Below are positions 52,066 to 60,627 of a stretch of DNA of 64,000 nucleotides, in pieces (within the stretch, counting starts at the first letter, position 1; each line of letters begins with the position of its first letter). The position numbers were made by a program, and so were the translations under genes. The stretch comes from Prevotella sp. (GTDB taxonomy: Bacteria > Bacteroidota > Bacteroidia > Bacteroidales > Bacteroidaceae): contig JAFUVB010000030.1 in NCBI GenBank assembly GCA_017471245.1, forward strand, positions 1 to 64,000, in the 5' to 3' direction. A model generated the notes under the pieces. The model saw nothing but the letters and a program-made list of their open reading frames with translations, made no database searches and was not told the DNA's origin.

Positions 52066-53352
52066 TTAATCCACCTGCCATTTCTTGAACCACCGCTCGT
52101 TGAAAGTCATTCCGATATTGATACGGAACGTGTTTTCTGTAATCATACCCTTGCCGCCCTGGTGAACCCACTGACCGGAAATGTTGAGGAAAGAACGGTT
52201 GTTGTAGCCATTCATGATGGGAATGCCGAAACCTGCGCTCACGGACAGTTCCTTCGGTCCGTCCATTCCGTTGATCTTCACGTATGGAGTAGCGTATGAA
52301 ACACCTGCACGATAGTGGATACGATCCAAGAATCGGCGCATCATGCCACCCTTGCAGTACTCTCCGCCCAACGTAATCTTATGGCGATCCATAAAATAAT
52401 CAGAAGAGAGTTTGTAGACAGGAGCATTATTCTCAACACCATAGACAGGGAACGAAGTGCTTCCCCACTTTTGCAGAGAATAGTCCACGCCCAGTTTCAG
52501 TTGGTTGTTGTGGTCAAATACAAATCCTGCTGATATCATTGTCGGCAGTTCCACTCCGTCTTTCACTGAATAGGCAGTGGTGTCTTTCAATGAAGAAACG
52601 CTACTGATGATCAGGCATTCCGGATCTGCGCTCATACGATGCCCCGGAGAGAACGTCGCTCCTACAGTGACCATGTTCTTTTTATCCAGCTTCAGTGAGT
52701 ATTGAGCTCCGAAATCCAACCGGTAATCATTCACCGACAGATTGTATACCTTATCAAGCGTCTTTGCAGTAGTTTCACTATAGGCATTCGTAACCTTGCG
52801 CTCGTAATTGCCCCACAGATATGCGAAATTGGCGCCAATGGAGAAATTGCGTACAGGTTCCCATCCCATTCCGAGGTATGCCTGATGAACACCACCTTCT
52901 CCACTGTATGTATTCGAATAGATCACTGTGCGATCCTCATTCAATGTGCCTGTAGATGAAAAGCTATACCCTACATTCGTAAAAGGAAGGATGCCGAAAC
53001 TCACACCCACATGCTTGCGGAGCCGGAAACCGGCAACCACATATTCGAAATCGGCATTCTTGGCATTCTTCTTGACTCCGTTCTCATTGAAATTCGTAAT
53101 CTGCCCTGACACACCGGCATCAAATATAAACGTCAGGGAATCAATTGAGGAATAGCTCGCAGGATTGATGAAATTCACTTGATTTCCCTGGCGGAAGCCA
53201 AGGCCTAATCCGTTCATACCACGATTGAAACCGCTGGTCTGATCACTTAGCACACCCAATCCGTATTGAGAATATGGTGAATTCGTACCGCTCTGGGCAC
53301 TTGTCGTCAATGCAATCGCCATTGAAACAATGGCACAAAAAATTCTTTTCAT
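52066..53352 (-). CDS. Outer-membrane beta-barrel protein of the lptC operon
   Basis: A 428-residue predicted outer-membrane protein, distantly FadL/OmpP1-like, with signal peptide MKRIFCAIVSMAIALTTSA. It has alternating barrel strands throughout (NSPYSQYGLGVLSD, FRLRKHVGVSFGILPFTNVG) and a GMTFNERWFKKW end. It is first in the operon OMP - lptC - CBS protein - ppiD. In many Bacteroidetes a pantothenate kinase gene (coaX) and a TPR gene are also present; both are missing here. Function is unknown. Confidence 0.8.
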   Translation of the reverse strand: MKRIFCAIVSMAIALTTSAQSGTNSPYSQYGLGVLSDQTSGFNRGMNGLGLGFRQGNQVNFINPASYSSIDSLTFIFDAGVSGQITNFNENGVKKNAKNADFEYVVAGFRLRKHVGVSFGILPFTNVGYSFSSTGTLNEDRTVIYSNTYSGEGGVHQAYLGMGWEPVRNFSIGANFAYLWGNYERKVTNAYSETTAKTLDKVYNLSVNDYRLDFGAQYSLKLDKKNMVTVGATFSPGHRMSADPECLIISSVSSLKDTTAYSVKDGVELPTMISAGFVFDHNNQLKLGVDYSLQKWGSTSFPVYGVENNAPVYKLSSDYFMDRHKITLGGEYCKGGMMRRFLDRIHYRAGVSYATPYVKINGMDGPKELSVSAGFGIPIMNGYNNRSFLNISGQWVHQGGKGMITENTFRINIGMTFNERWFKKWQVD

Positions 53353-53410
53353 CCTTAAATATATTATTAAGGTGTAGGACTATTATTGCCTTACACACAA
53401 AAAGCGCTTG

Positions 53411-53441
53411 CAAAATTATTCAAAAAAATTGAAATAACAAC
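53411..53441 (-). promoter_or_regulatory. Promoter of the OMP-lptC-ppiD operon
   Basis: On the minus strand, GTTG (53441-53438), a 19-base gap, then TAATTTTG (53418-53411), 59 bases before the OMP start. Confidence 0.6.
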
Positions 53442-53488
53442 AATGTTGCACGAAATATAAACAATATTTGCCAATTTTAATATTAGAT

Positions 53489-53519
53489 TTTGCAGAGTAG
53501 AAGAAAATGTTTACCTTTG
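53489..53519 (+). promoter_or_regulatory. Promoter of the Lnb-phosphatase-like operon
   Basis: TTTG at 53489-53492, a 19-base gap, then TACCTTTG at 53512-53519. Transcription would start near 53524, which excludes the in-frame GTG at 53524 as a start codon. Confidence 0.8.
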
Positions 53520-53532
53520 CAACGTGAAAAGA

Positions 53533-54711
53533 ATGAATAGCATCATGAAGCATACATTGGCCGTCATACTGATGATGACGGTGCAGTGTGTCGCAGCAAC
53601 AGAAGCAACGGATGACGATTATCTGCTGCATGCCGACTCAACAATCCATATCTCATTGCTCACCTGCCAGCCCGGACAGGAAGTGTATAGCCTGTATGGA
53701 CACACGGCTATCCATTATATCAATGATGAGAAAGGCATTGATGTCGCCATCAATTACGGTATGTTCTCTTTTAGCAAGCCTCATTTTGTCCTGCGTTTTG
53801 TCTTTGGACTCACAGATTATGAGATGGGTGTTCAGGGTTTTCAGGATTTCTGCAACCAATATGCATACTTCCGACGAGGAATCATCGAGCAGCATCTCAA
53901 CATTCCGGCAGAAGACAAGCTGCTGTTTGCAGAAGCGGTGGAGCGAAACTATCTGCCAGAGAACCGGGAATACAGATACAACTACTTCTATGACAACTGC
54001 ACCACAAGAGCACGCGACATCATCTTGGGCAAGCTGAAAGATTGTATTCATTATAAAAGAAGCGACAACGGTGAGTCTTTCCGTATGATGATCCATCAAT
54101 TCAACGAGGAACATCCATGGGCACGCTTCGGTAACGACATGCTTTTGGGGGTTATGGCAGACAGACCGACTACTGTTAGCGAACAGCAATTCCTTCCTGA
54201 CAACCTGATGAAGGATTTCGAAAATGCAACCTTCACCAATGGAACAGAGGCAGTACCCGTAGTTAAAGAGACTACAGTTGTCGTTCCTGATTTCAAACAG
54301 GAGGTAAAGAAAGAGTTTCCACTACGCCCGCGAGAGTGCTTTCTCATTCTGCTCGTTATCACGATTGCAGTCACAGTAATCGAGATGTATTCAAAGAAAC
54401 GGATGTGGATATACGATCTCATACTGATGATTCTTTCCGGACTTGCAGGATGCATCCTCTTTGTGATGATATTCTCACAGCACCCTACGGTTCGCATCAA
54501 CTTGCAGTTGCTATTGCTGAATCCCCTCCCACTCTTTTTCATCAGAAGATTGATCATTCGGCGAAGAAACACATCACCCGACAGACTGTCTGCATTCTGG
54601 ATTTTACTGATTTGTTTGTTCTTCATCGGCAGCATTTGGCAGACCTATGCAGAAGGTATGTATCTTGTGGCATCATCTTTGCTAATTAGAAATATAGTAA
54701 GAATAAAATGA
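53533..54711 (+). CDS. DUF4105 / Lnb-type lipoprotein N-acyltransferase-like protein
   Basis: A 392-residue membrane protein. After a signal segment (MKHTLAVILMMTVQCVAA) comes the DUF4105 domain, with conserved His57 in SLYGHTAIHY and Cys156 in YDNCTTRARD, a papain-like arrangement. The C-terminal half has about five membrane helices (from ECFLILLVITIAVTVIEMYS on). DUF4105 proteins include Lnb, reported as the enzyme that N-acylates lipoproteins in Bacteroides (established knowledge, recalled). Whether this paralogue has that activity is not known. ATG codons at 53533 and 53545 are both plausible. Its stop overlaps the next start as ATGA. Confidence 0.82.
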   Translation: MNSIMKHTLAVILMMTVQCVAATEATDDDYLLHADSTIHISLLTCQPGQEVYSLYGHTAIHYINDEKGIDVAINYGMFSFSKPHFVLRFVFGLTDYEMGVQGFQDFCNQYAYFRRGIIEQHLNIPAEDKLLFAEAVERNYLPENREYRYNYFYDNCTTRARDIILGKLKDCIHYKRSDNGESFRMMIHQFNEEHPWARFGNDMLLGVMADRPTTVSEQQFLPDNLMKDFENATFTNGTEAVPVVKETTVVVPDFKQEVKKEFPLRPRECFLILLVITIAVTVIEMYSKKRMWIYDLILMILSGLAGCILFVMIFSQHPTVRINLQLLLLNPLPLFFIRRLIIRRRNTSPDRLSAFWILLICLFFIGSIWQTYAEGMYLVASSLLIRNIVRIK

Positions 54712-56162
54712 AGAAACGAAACATCACTACAACGGCACTTCTGGTAATAGCCGCAACAAGCATACAAGCACAGGCTGCAAGACAGGTTCCAAGACTTGTC
54801 GTCAATATTATCATCGACCAATTGACAACTGATCATATTGAAAAGACCAGTGATTATTTCGGGACAGAAGGATTTAAGAAACTGATGTCACAAGGCATTG
54901 TTTACCAAAACGCACAATATCCCTTCACTCCTGTTGACCGCGCATCCGCCGTATGCTCCGTCATGACCGGCACCACCCCATATTATAATGGTATTATCGG
55001 AACACAATGGCTCGACAGAAATACACTCCGCCTCTCAGGCTGCGCCGACGACAACGCATATCCAGGTGTTTATACAACAGACAGAACTTCACCCAAAAAC
55101 ATTCTCACATCAACACTCACTGATGAACTGAAGATTGCTACACACGGAAAGGGTATCGTATACTCCATCTCCAAGCAGAAAGATGCTGCCATTCTGTCAG
55201 CCGGGCATGCTGCTGATGGAGCTCTATGGAAAGATTTGTATAACGGCAGTTGGTGCACTTCTACCTATTACATGAAAAGTGCACCGGAATGGCTTACGGC
55301 ATATAACCAGCAAGATGCTGTCCTCAAAAAGAACAAGACTGAATTTCAGGAAATAACAGAACTGACAAACCTTGCAATTCTATGCATTGAGAAGACTGGC
55401 ATGGGAACTGACAATGAAACCGACATGCTGAACATCACCCTTGATGCAACAACAAACACACAACTGAAGAAGAACACCAGCTGGGAAGAAGAATTAACAA
55501 AAACATACATCAATCTGGATCGACAGATTGCCGACCTCGTAGCAACCATTGAGAAGAAGGTTGGCATAGGAAACGTCGTCTTCTATATCACAAGCACGGG
55601 ATACGTTGATGAACCTTCAGACGAATACGCATCCTATCACATACCGACAGGCGTGATTCACATCAATCGCACAGCAAACCTGCTCAACATGTATTTAGGT
55701 GCATTGTATGGATCAGACAAATACGTTGAAGGATGCAGCAGAAACCAAATCTATTTAAACACTAAGCTCATCGAGCAAAAGCGACTGAAATACAGCGACA
55801 TACTAAACACTTCTCAATCATTTCTTCTACAATGCGAAGGGGTGAGGAACGCACATACAAGCGAGAGTTTGCTAAAGGCAACAAATAGCGAAACGATAAG
55901 AATACGCAATGGCTTCAGTCCTGTGGCAAGCGGTAATATCATCGTTGAGGTGGCACCAGGATGGAATCTTGTCAATGATGATACACAAGAAAGCTATCAT
56001 GTAGATGCCCGTGTGACACATTTCCCGATCATTATTTATGGACAGGGTGTAAGGGCAGAAAAAATCAACACACCGGTTACTACCGACCAGATAGCTCCAA
56101 CTATTGCCAACGACATTCACATCAGAGCTCCTAATGCCTGTTCTTCATTGCCGTTGAGATAA
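54708..56162 (+). CDS. Alkaline-phosphatase-superfamily protein lacking metal ligands
   Basis: A 484-residue secreted protein with signal peptide (ITTTALLVIAATSIQAQA). It follows the PafA-like phosphatase fold: NIIIDQL with Asp37, AQYPFTPVDRASAVCSVMTG at the nucleophile region, and the SKQKDAAILSAGHAADGALW segment. However, the Asp-His-Gly motif that binds zinc in PafA-type enzymes is replaced by Ser296-Thr297-Gly298, the usual nucleophile threonine/serine context is changed, and the His of the D-x-x-x-H pair is absent. Length is otherwise close to normal (PafA is slightly longer). It is probably catalytically inactive or altered. It is translationally coupled to the Lnb-like gene. Confidence 0.78.
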   Translation: MKKRNITTTALLVIAATSIQAQAARQVPRLVVNIIIDQLTTDHIEKTSDYFGTEGFKKLMSQGIVYQNAQYPFTPVDRASAVCSVMTGTTPYYNGIIGTQWLDRNTLRLSGCADDNAYPGVYTTDRTSPKNILTSTLTDELKIATHGKGIVYSISKQKDAAILSAGHAADGALWKDLYNGSWCTSTYYMKSAPEWLTAYNQQDAVLKKNKTEFQEITELTNLAILCIEKTGMGTDNETDMLNITLDATTNTQLKKNTSWEEELTKTYINLDRQIADLVATIEKKVGIGNVVFYITSTGYVDEPSDEYASYHIPTGVIHINRTANLLNMYLGALYGSDKYVEGCSRNQIYLNTKLIEQKRLKYSDILNTSQSFLLQCEGVRNAHTSESLLKATNSETIRIRNGFSPVASGNIIVEVAPGWNLVNDDTQESYHVDARVTHFPIIIYGQGVRAEKINTPVTTDQIAPTIANDIHIRAPNACSSLPLR

Positions 56163-56245
56163 CTACGTATCACTCTTCTGAAAGAAAATACGGCAATAAT
56201 CAAATACATTTTAATAAAAAATGCGAGAATTACGATAAAAATACG

Positions 56246-56253
56246 TAACTTTG
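56246..56253 (+). promoter_or_regulatory. secA -7 box
   Basis: TAACTTTG, 43 bases before the secA ATG. No TTTG lies at the standard upstream distance. Confidence 0.55.
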
Positions 56254-56296
56254 CAAACTCATAACATAGAATTCATAAAAAAACAAAAAGCATAAA

Positions 56297-59200
56297 ATGG
56301 GGTTAAATAGTTTTTTAAAGTCATTGTTCGGTGACAAATCAACACGAGATATGAAACTCATCCAGCCTCTCGTTGAAAAGGTTAAGAAGGCATATCCGGA
56401 AATCAAGGCACTCGACAATGATCAGTTACGCGCAAAAACAAAGGAAATACAGGCTTACGTCCAAGATTCTGCCAAAGAGCAGAAAGCGCAGATTGATGAA
56501 TTGAAAGCAAAAATTGAAGATACTCCCATCGATGAGCGTGAGGCAATTTTCAATGAGATCGACAAGATCGACAAGGAAATACTCAAAATCTATGAGGATG
56601 CGCTGAATGAAGTGATGCCTGTTGCTTTCAGCATTGTTAAAGAAACAGCCCGGCGCTTCGCAGAGAATGAGGAAACCATCGTAACGGCAACCGACTTCGA
56701 CCGCGAACTTGCCGCCGATCCAGCCAAAGACTTCATTTCAATCGAAGGAGACAAGGCATATTACCACCATCATTGGACTGCCGGAGGCAATGACCTGGCA
56801 TGGGAAATGGTTCATTATGATGTGCAGCTGTTCGGTGGAGAAGTTTTGCATCAGGGAAAGATTGCGGAAATGGCAACGGGAGAAGGAAAGACTCTCGTAG
56901 CTACCCTTCCCGTGTTCTTGAATGCACTGACAGGAAATGGTGTTCATGTAGTAACCGTGAACGATTATCTTGCCAAGCGTGACTCGGAATGGATGGGACC
57001 GCTTTATGAGTTTAACGGTTTGAGTGTCGATTGTATTGACAAGCACCGCCCAAATTCACCTGAACGCCGCAAGGCATATCAGGCAGATATTACATTTGGT
57101 ACGAACAACGAATTCGGTTTCGACTATCTTCGCGACAATATGGCAATATCGCCGGCCGACTTGGTTCAGCGCCGCCACAACTATGCTATTGTCGATGAGG
57201 TTGACTCCGTGCTGATTGATGATGCCCGTACTCCTTTGATTATTTCCGGTCCTGTACCCAACGGTGACGACCAGATGTTTGAAGAATATCAGCCTCTCGT
57301 TGAGAAACTTGTAGGCGTGCAGCGTCAGCTCGCAACACAGTTCTTGGCAGAAGCTAAAACAAAAATCAGCGAAGGAAACAAGCTGATGGAGGAAGGAAAG
57401 AAGAAAGAGGCACAGGAGATGTTAGATGCCGGCTTCTTGAGTCTGTATCGCTCCCACAAATCTCTTCCCAAAAACAAGCCTCTCATTAAATTCCTCTCTG
57501 AGGATGGCATCAAGAGCGGCATGCTGAGAACAGAAGAGATCTACATGGAGAACAACAATCGCAGAATGCCTGAAGCCGTCGAACCATTGTATTTCGTAGT
57601 CGATGAAAAACTGAATTCATGCGACTTGACAGATAAAGGAACGGCATGGCTCGCCAAACAAGTTGGAAACGACCAGCTGTTCGTATTACCTGACATTACC
57701 ACACAGCTTGCAGAACTGGAAAATGAGAATCTCAGCGAAGAAGAGAGGATACAGAAAAAAGACGATATGCTCTCGCATTATGGCGTACAAAGTGAGCGTG
57801 TGCATACTCTGCAGCAGTTGCTGAAAGCCTATACCATGTTCAACAAGGATGACGAATATGTGGTAATGGATGGCGAAGTGAAGATTGTTGACGAGCAAAC
57901 CGGCCGTATTATGGAAGGCAGACAGTGGAGTGACGGTCTTCATCAGGCAATTGAAGCGAAAGAGCATGTAAAGGTAAAGGAAGCAACACAGACATTTGCA
58001 ACCATTACTCTTCAGAATTACTTCCGCATGTACCACAAGCTGGCTGGTATGACAGGTACGGCATCCACAGAAGCAGGTGAGTTCTGGGATATCTATAAAC
58101 TCGATGTCGTGGAGATTCCCACTAACAAGCCCGTTATCCGTAACGACCAAGAGGACCGTATCTACAAGACTGCGCGCGAGAAATATAATGCCGTTATTGA
58201 AGAAATCGAAGAAATGCGCAACTCAGGTCGGCCGACGCTGGTCGGTACGACATCAGTCGAGATTTCCGAATTGCTATCACGCATGCTTAACTTGCGCCAT
58301 ATTCCGCATCAGGTTCTGAATGCCAAACTTCACCAAAAAGAAGCTGACATTGTGGCTAATGCAGGACAAAGCACTGACGGTAAGGGTGCTGTAACGATTG
58401 CAACCAACATGGCTGGTCGTGGTACCGATATCAAGCTTTCTCCGGAAGTGAGAGCGGCAGGTGGTCTTGCCATCATTGGTACCGAAAGACATGAGAGCCG
58501 CCGTGTTGACAGACAGTTACGCGGACGTTCCGGTCGCCAAGGTGACCCGGGTAGTTCTGTATTCTACGTATCTCTCGAGGACAAACTGATGCGCCTCTTT
58601 GGCAGCGAGCGCATCGCAAAGATCATGGACCGAATGGGATTCGATGAAGGAGAACGCATCGAAAGCCCGATGATCAGCAAGAGTATTGAGCGTGCTCAGA
58701 AAAAAGTTGAGGAGAACAACTTCGGTATTCGTAAGCGCCTGCTCGAGTACGACGATGTTATGAACAAGCAGCGCACCGTTGTTTACGAGAAGCGTCGCCA
58801 TGCCTTGATGGGAGAACGAATAGGCATGGATATTGCCAACATCATCTGGGACCGTGTGGTAACCATCGTTGAGAGAAACGACTACGAAGGGTGCAAGGAA
58901 GAATTCCTGAAAATACTTGCCTTGGAATGTCCGTTCACGAAAGAACAGTTCATCGAGGGCAATCTCTCAGAACTTGAAGAAAACGCTTTCCAGCATGCCA
59001 TGGAAGCCTTCAACCGAAAGACTGAACGCATCAAGAATGTTGCTGCTCCAGTCATCAAGCAAGTATATGAAACACAGGGACAGGTTTATGAACGCATTCT
59101 GGTTCCCATTACCGACGGCAAACGTGTATACAACATTCCATGTGAACTGCAAGAGGCTTATGACACAGAGTGCAAGAGCGTGGTGAAACAGTTTGAAAAG

Positions 59201-59662
59201 ACAATACTTCTCCACGTTATTGATGAGAGCTGGAAAGAGAATCTGCGCGCGCTCGATGAATTGCGACACAGTGTACAGAATGCAAGCTACGAGCAAAAAG
59301 ACCCGTTGGTGATCTTCAAACTGGAGAGTGCAAAGCTGTTTGACGACATGGTGGATGAAATGAACAATCGCATTGCGAGCATTCTCATGCGTGGACAGAT
59401 ACCAGAGATGCAGCAGGAACAGGTTAGAGAGGCTGCACCTGAGCAGCGTTCACAGCGTTATAATGAGCAGAAAGCCGATTTGCAGGAAGAGCAACTCGTT
59501 GACCGCCATCAGCAGGCAGCTGCTCAGCACGACACCCGTGAAACAGCCCAGCAAATAAACAGAGTCCCAATCCGAAAGGAAAAGCTTCCAGGACCTAACG
59601 ATCCATGCCCGTGCGGTAGCGGAAAGAAGTTCAAGAAGTGTCACGGACGAGGAATTGTATAA
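56297..59662 (+). CDS. secA: Preprotein translocase ATPase SecA
   Basis: A 1121-residue motor that pushes precursor proteins through SecYEG. The Walker A is [13 protein letters not shown] (residues 192-204), followed by [20 protein letters not shown] and [19 protein letters not shown]. The preprotein-binding domain has an insert of about 100 residues near 345-460, typical of Bacteroidetes. Motor domain 2 has [14 protein letters not shown] and [12 protein letters not shown]. The C-terminal tail is Gln-rich and ends in a zinc-binding SEC-C motif [14 protein letters not shown]. It is complete. The ABC ATPase follows after 12 bases. Confidence 0.98.
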   Translation: MGLNSFLKSLFGDKSTRDMKLIQPLVEKVKKAYPEIKALDNDQLRAKTKEIQAYVQDSAKEQKAQIDELKAKIEDTPIDEREAIFNEIDKIDKEILKIYEDALNEVMPVAFSIVKETARRFAENEETIVTATDFDRELAADPAKDFISIEGDKAYYHHHWTAGGNDLAWEMVHYDVQLFGGEVLHQGKIAEMATGEGKTLVATLPVFLNALTGNGVHVVTVNDYLAKRDSEWMGPLYEFNGLSVDCIDKHRPNSPERRKAYQADITFGTNNEFGFDYLRDNMAISPADLVQRRHNYAIVDEVDSVLIDDARTPLIISGPVPNGDDQMFEEYQPLVEKLVGVQRQLATQFLAEAKTKISEGNKLMEEGKKKEAQEMLDAGFLSLYRSHKSLPKNKPLIKFLSEDGIKSGMLRTEEIYMENNNRRMPEAVEPLYFVVDEKLNSCDLTDKGTAWLAKQVGNDQLFVLPDITTQLAELENENLSEEERIQKKDDMLSHYGVQSERVHTLQQLLKAYTMFNKDDEYVVMDGEVKIVDEQTGRIMEGRQWSDGLHQAIEAKEHVKVKEATQTFATITLQNYFRMYHKLAGMTGTASTEAGEFWDIYKLDVVEIPTNKPVIRNDQEDRIYKTAREKYNAVIEEIEEMRNSGRPTLVGTTSVEISELLSRMLNLRHIPHQVLNAKLHQKEADIVANAGQSTDGKGAVTIATNMAGRGTDIKLSPEVRAAGGLAIIGTERHESRRVDRQLRGRSGRQGDPGSSVFYVSLEDKLMRLFGSERIAKIMDRMGFDEGERIESPMISKSIERAQKKVEENNFGIRKRLLEYDDVMNKQRTVVYEKRRHALMGERIGMDIANIIWDRVVTIVERNDYEGCKEEFLKILALECPFTKEQFIEGNLSELEENAFQHAMEAFNRKTERIKNVAAPVIKQVYETQGQVYERILVPITDGKRVYNIPCELQEAYDTECKSVVKQFEKTILLHVIDESWKENLRALDELRHSVQNASYEQKDPLVIFKLESAKLFDDMVDEMNNRIASILMRGQIPEMQQEQVREAAPEQRSQRYNEQKADLQEEQLVDRHQQAAAQHDTRETAQQINRVPIRKEKLPGPNDPCPCGSGKKFKKCHGRGIV

Positions 59663-59674
59663 AAAAACATATTC

Positions 59675-60412
59675 ATGCAGATATCCATATCGAATCTTTT
59701 AAAACAGTTTGGCGACAAGACTGCTGTCGACATCTCTGAATTCAGCATCCAGTCGGGCGACATGCTCGGGCTTGTGGGTAATAACGGTGCTGGAAAGACT
59801 ACCCTGTTCAGACTCATTCTTGATTTGCTGAAAGCCGACAATGGGTTTGTGACGATTACTCATGGTGAAGAAATCATCAATCCAGCTATGTCTGAAGACT
59901 GGAAACCATTCACCGGTGCCTTCATCGACGAAGGTTTTCTCATTGATTTCCTGACACCTGAGGAATATTTCCAGTTCATTGGCAAGGTGAATGGGATGAA
60001 CAAGGATCAGGTGGAAGAATGCCTGAAGCCTTTTGAACATTTCATGGAAGGGGAAGTGATTGGTCAAAAGAAACTGATCAGGAATCTCTCCGCCGGCAAC
60101 AAGCAGAAAGTAGGCATCATCTCCGCCCTGATCAATCGACCTGATCTGGTGATACTCGACGAGCCTTTCAATTTTCTGGATCCCACCAGTCAGAATATTC
60201 TGAAACATACGTTGAAAGAATACAATCAGGAAACTGGGGCAACGGTACTTATCAGCAGCCACAACCTGTCGCATACTGTAGATATCTGCTCACGCATAGC
60301 GCTCCTCGAACATGGAGTTATCATACGCGACATGCAGAACGACAATGGTTGCGCGAAGAAAGAGCTGGAGGCATACTTCGAACAGGATGCCAATTCAAAC
60401 AACGCTGAATAA
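59675..60412 (+). CDS. Orphan ABC transporter ATP-binding protein
   Basis: A 245-residue ABC ATPase: Walker A GNNGAGKTT (residues 35-43), signature NLSAGNKQKVG, Walker B VILDEPFNFLDP and switch His in LISSHNLSH. It resembles the ATPases of multidrug or gliding (GldA-type) exporters, with a long insert between Walker A and the signature. No permease gene is adjacent. The position 12 bases after secA suggests read-through from the secA promoter. The partner membrane protein, if any, is not in this window. Confidence 0.85.
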   Translation: MQISISNLLKQFGDKTAVDISEFSIQSGDMLGLVGNNGAGKTTLFRLILDLLKADNGFVTITHGEEIINPAMSEDWKPFTGAFIDEGFLIDFLTPEEYFQFIGKVNGMNKDQVEECLKPFEHFMEGEVIGQKKLIRNLSAGNKQKVGIISALINRPDLVILDEPFNFLDPTSQNILKHTLKEYNQETGATVLISSHNLSHTVDICSRIALLEHGVIIRDMQNDNGCAKKELEAYFEQDANSNNAE

Positions 60413-60417
60413 AGAAT

Positions 60418-60495
60418 GCCAATCCAAAAAGGACTAATCACGGCAATCCAAAGGGACGGATTGCAGCATTCTTAATGAACAAATCACGGCATTTC
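60418..60495. repeat. Short degenerate tandem repeat (about 23-bp period)
   Basis: GCCAATCC, GCAATCC, GCATTC and GCATTT start at 60418, 60443, 60466 and 60489, steps of 25, 23 and 23. Unit content (GGATTG, AATCACGG, GCATT) resembles the array at 38976, but the step is not exactly 22. Confidence 0.5.
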
Positions 60496-60602
60496 GATAC
60501 CTAAGATATGGTGTCGGATGCCGTTTTTCTTTTCATATCCCCATTTTTAGGTATTTTGCAAACCTGCTATTGTTTTGCAACTCGGTTGCAGCATTTTTTT
60601 TG

Positions 60603-60610
60603 TACTTTTG
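60603..60610 (+). promoter_or_regulatory. feoAB -7 box
   Basis: TACTTTTG, 17 bases before the feoAB ATG. It indicates a start at 60628 rather than an upstream one. Confidence 0.5.
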
Positions 60611-60627
60611 CAAAAAATAGCCAAGAC

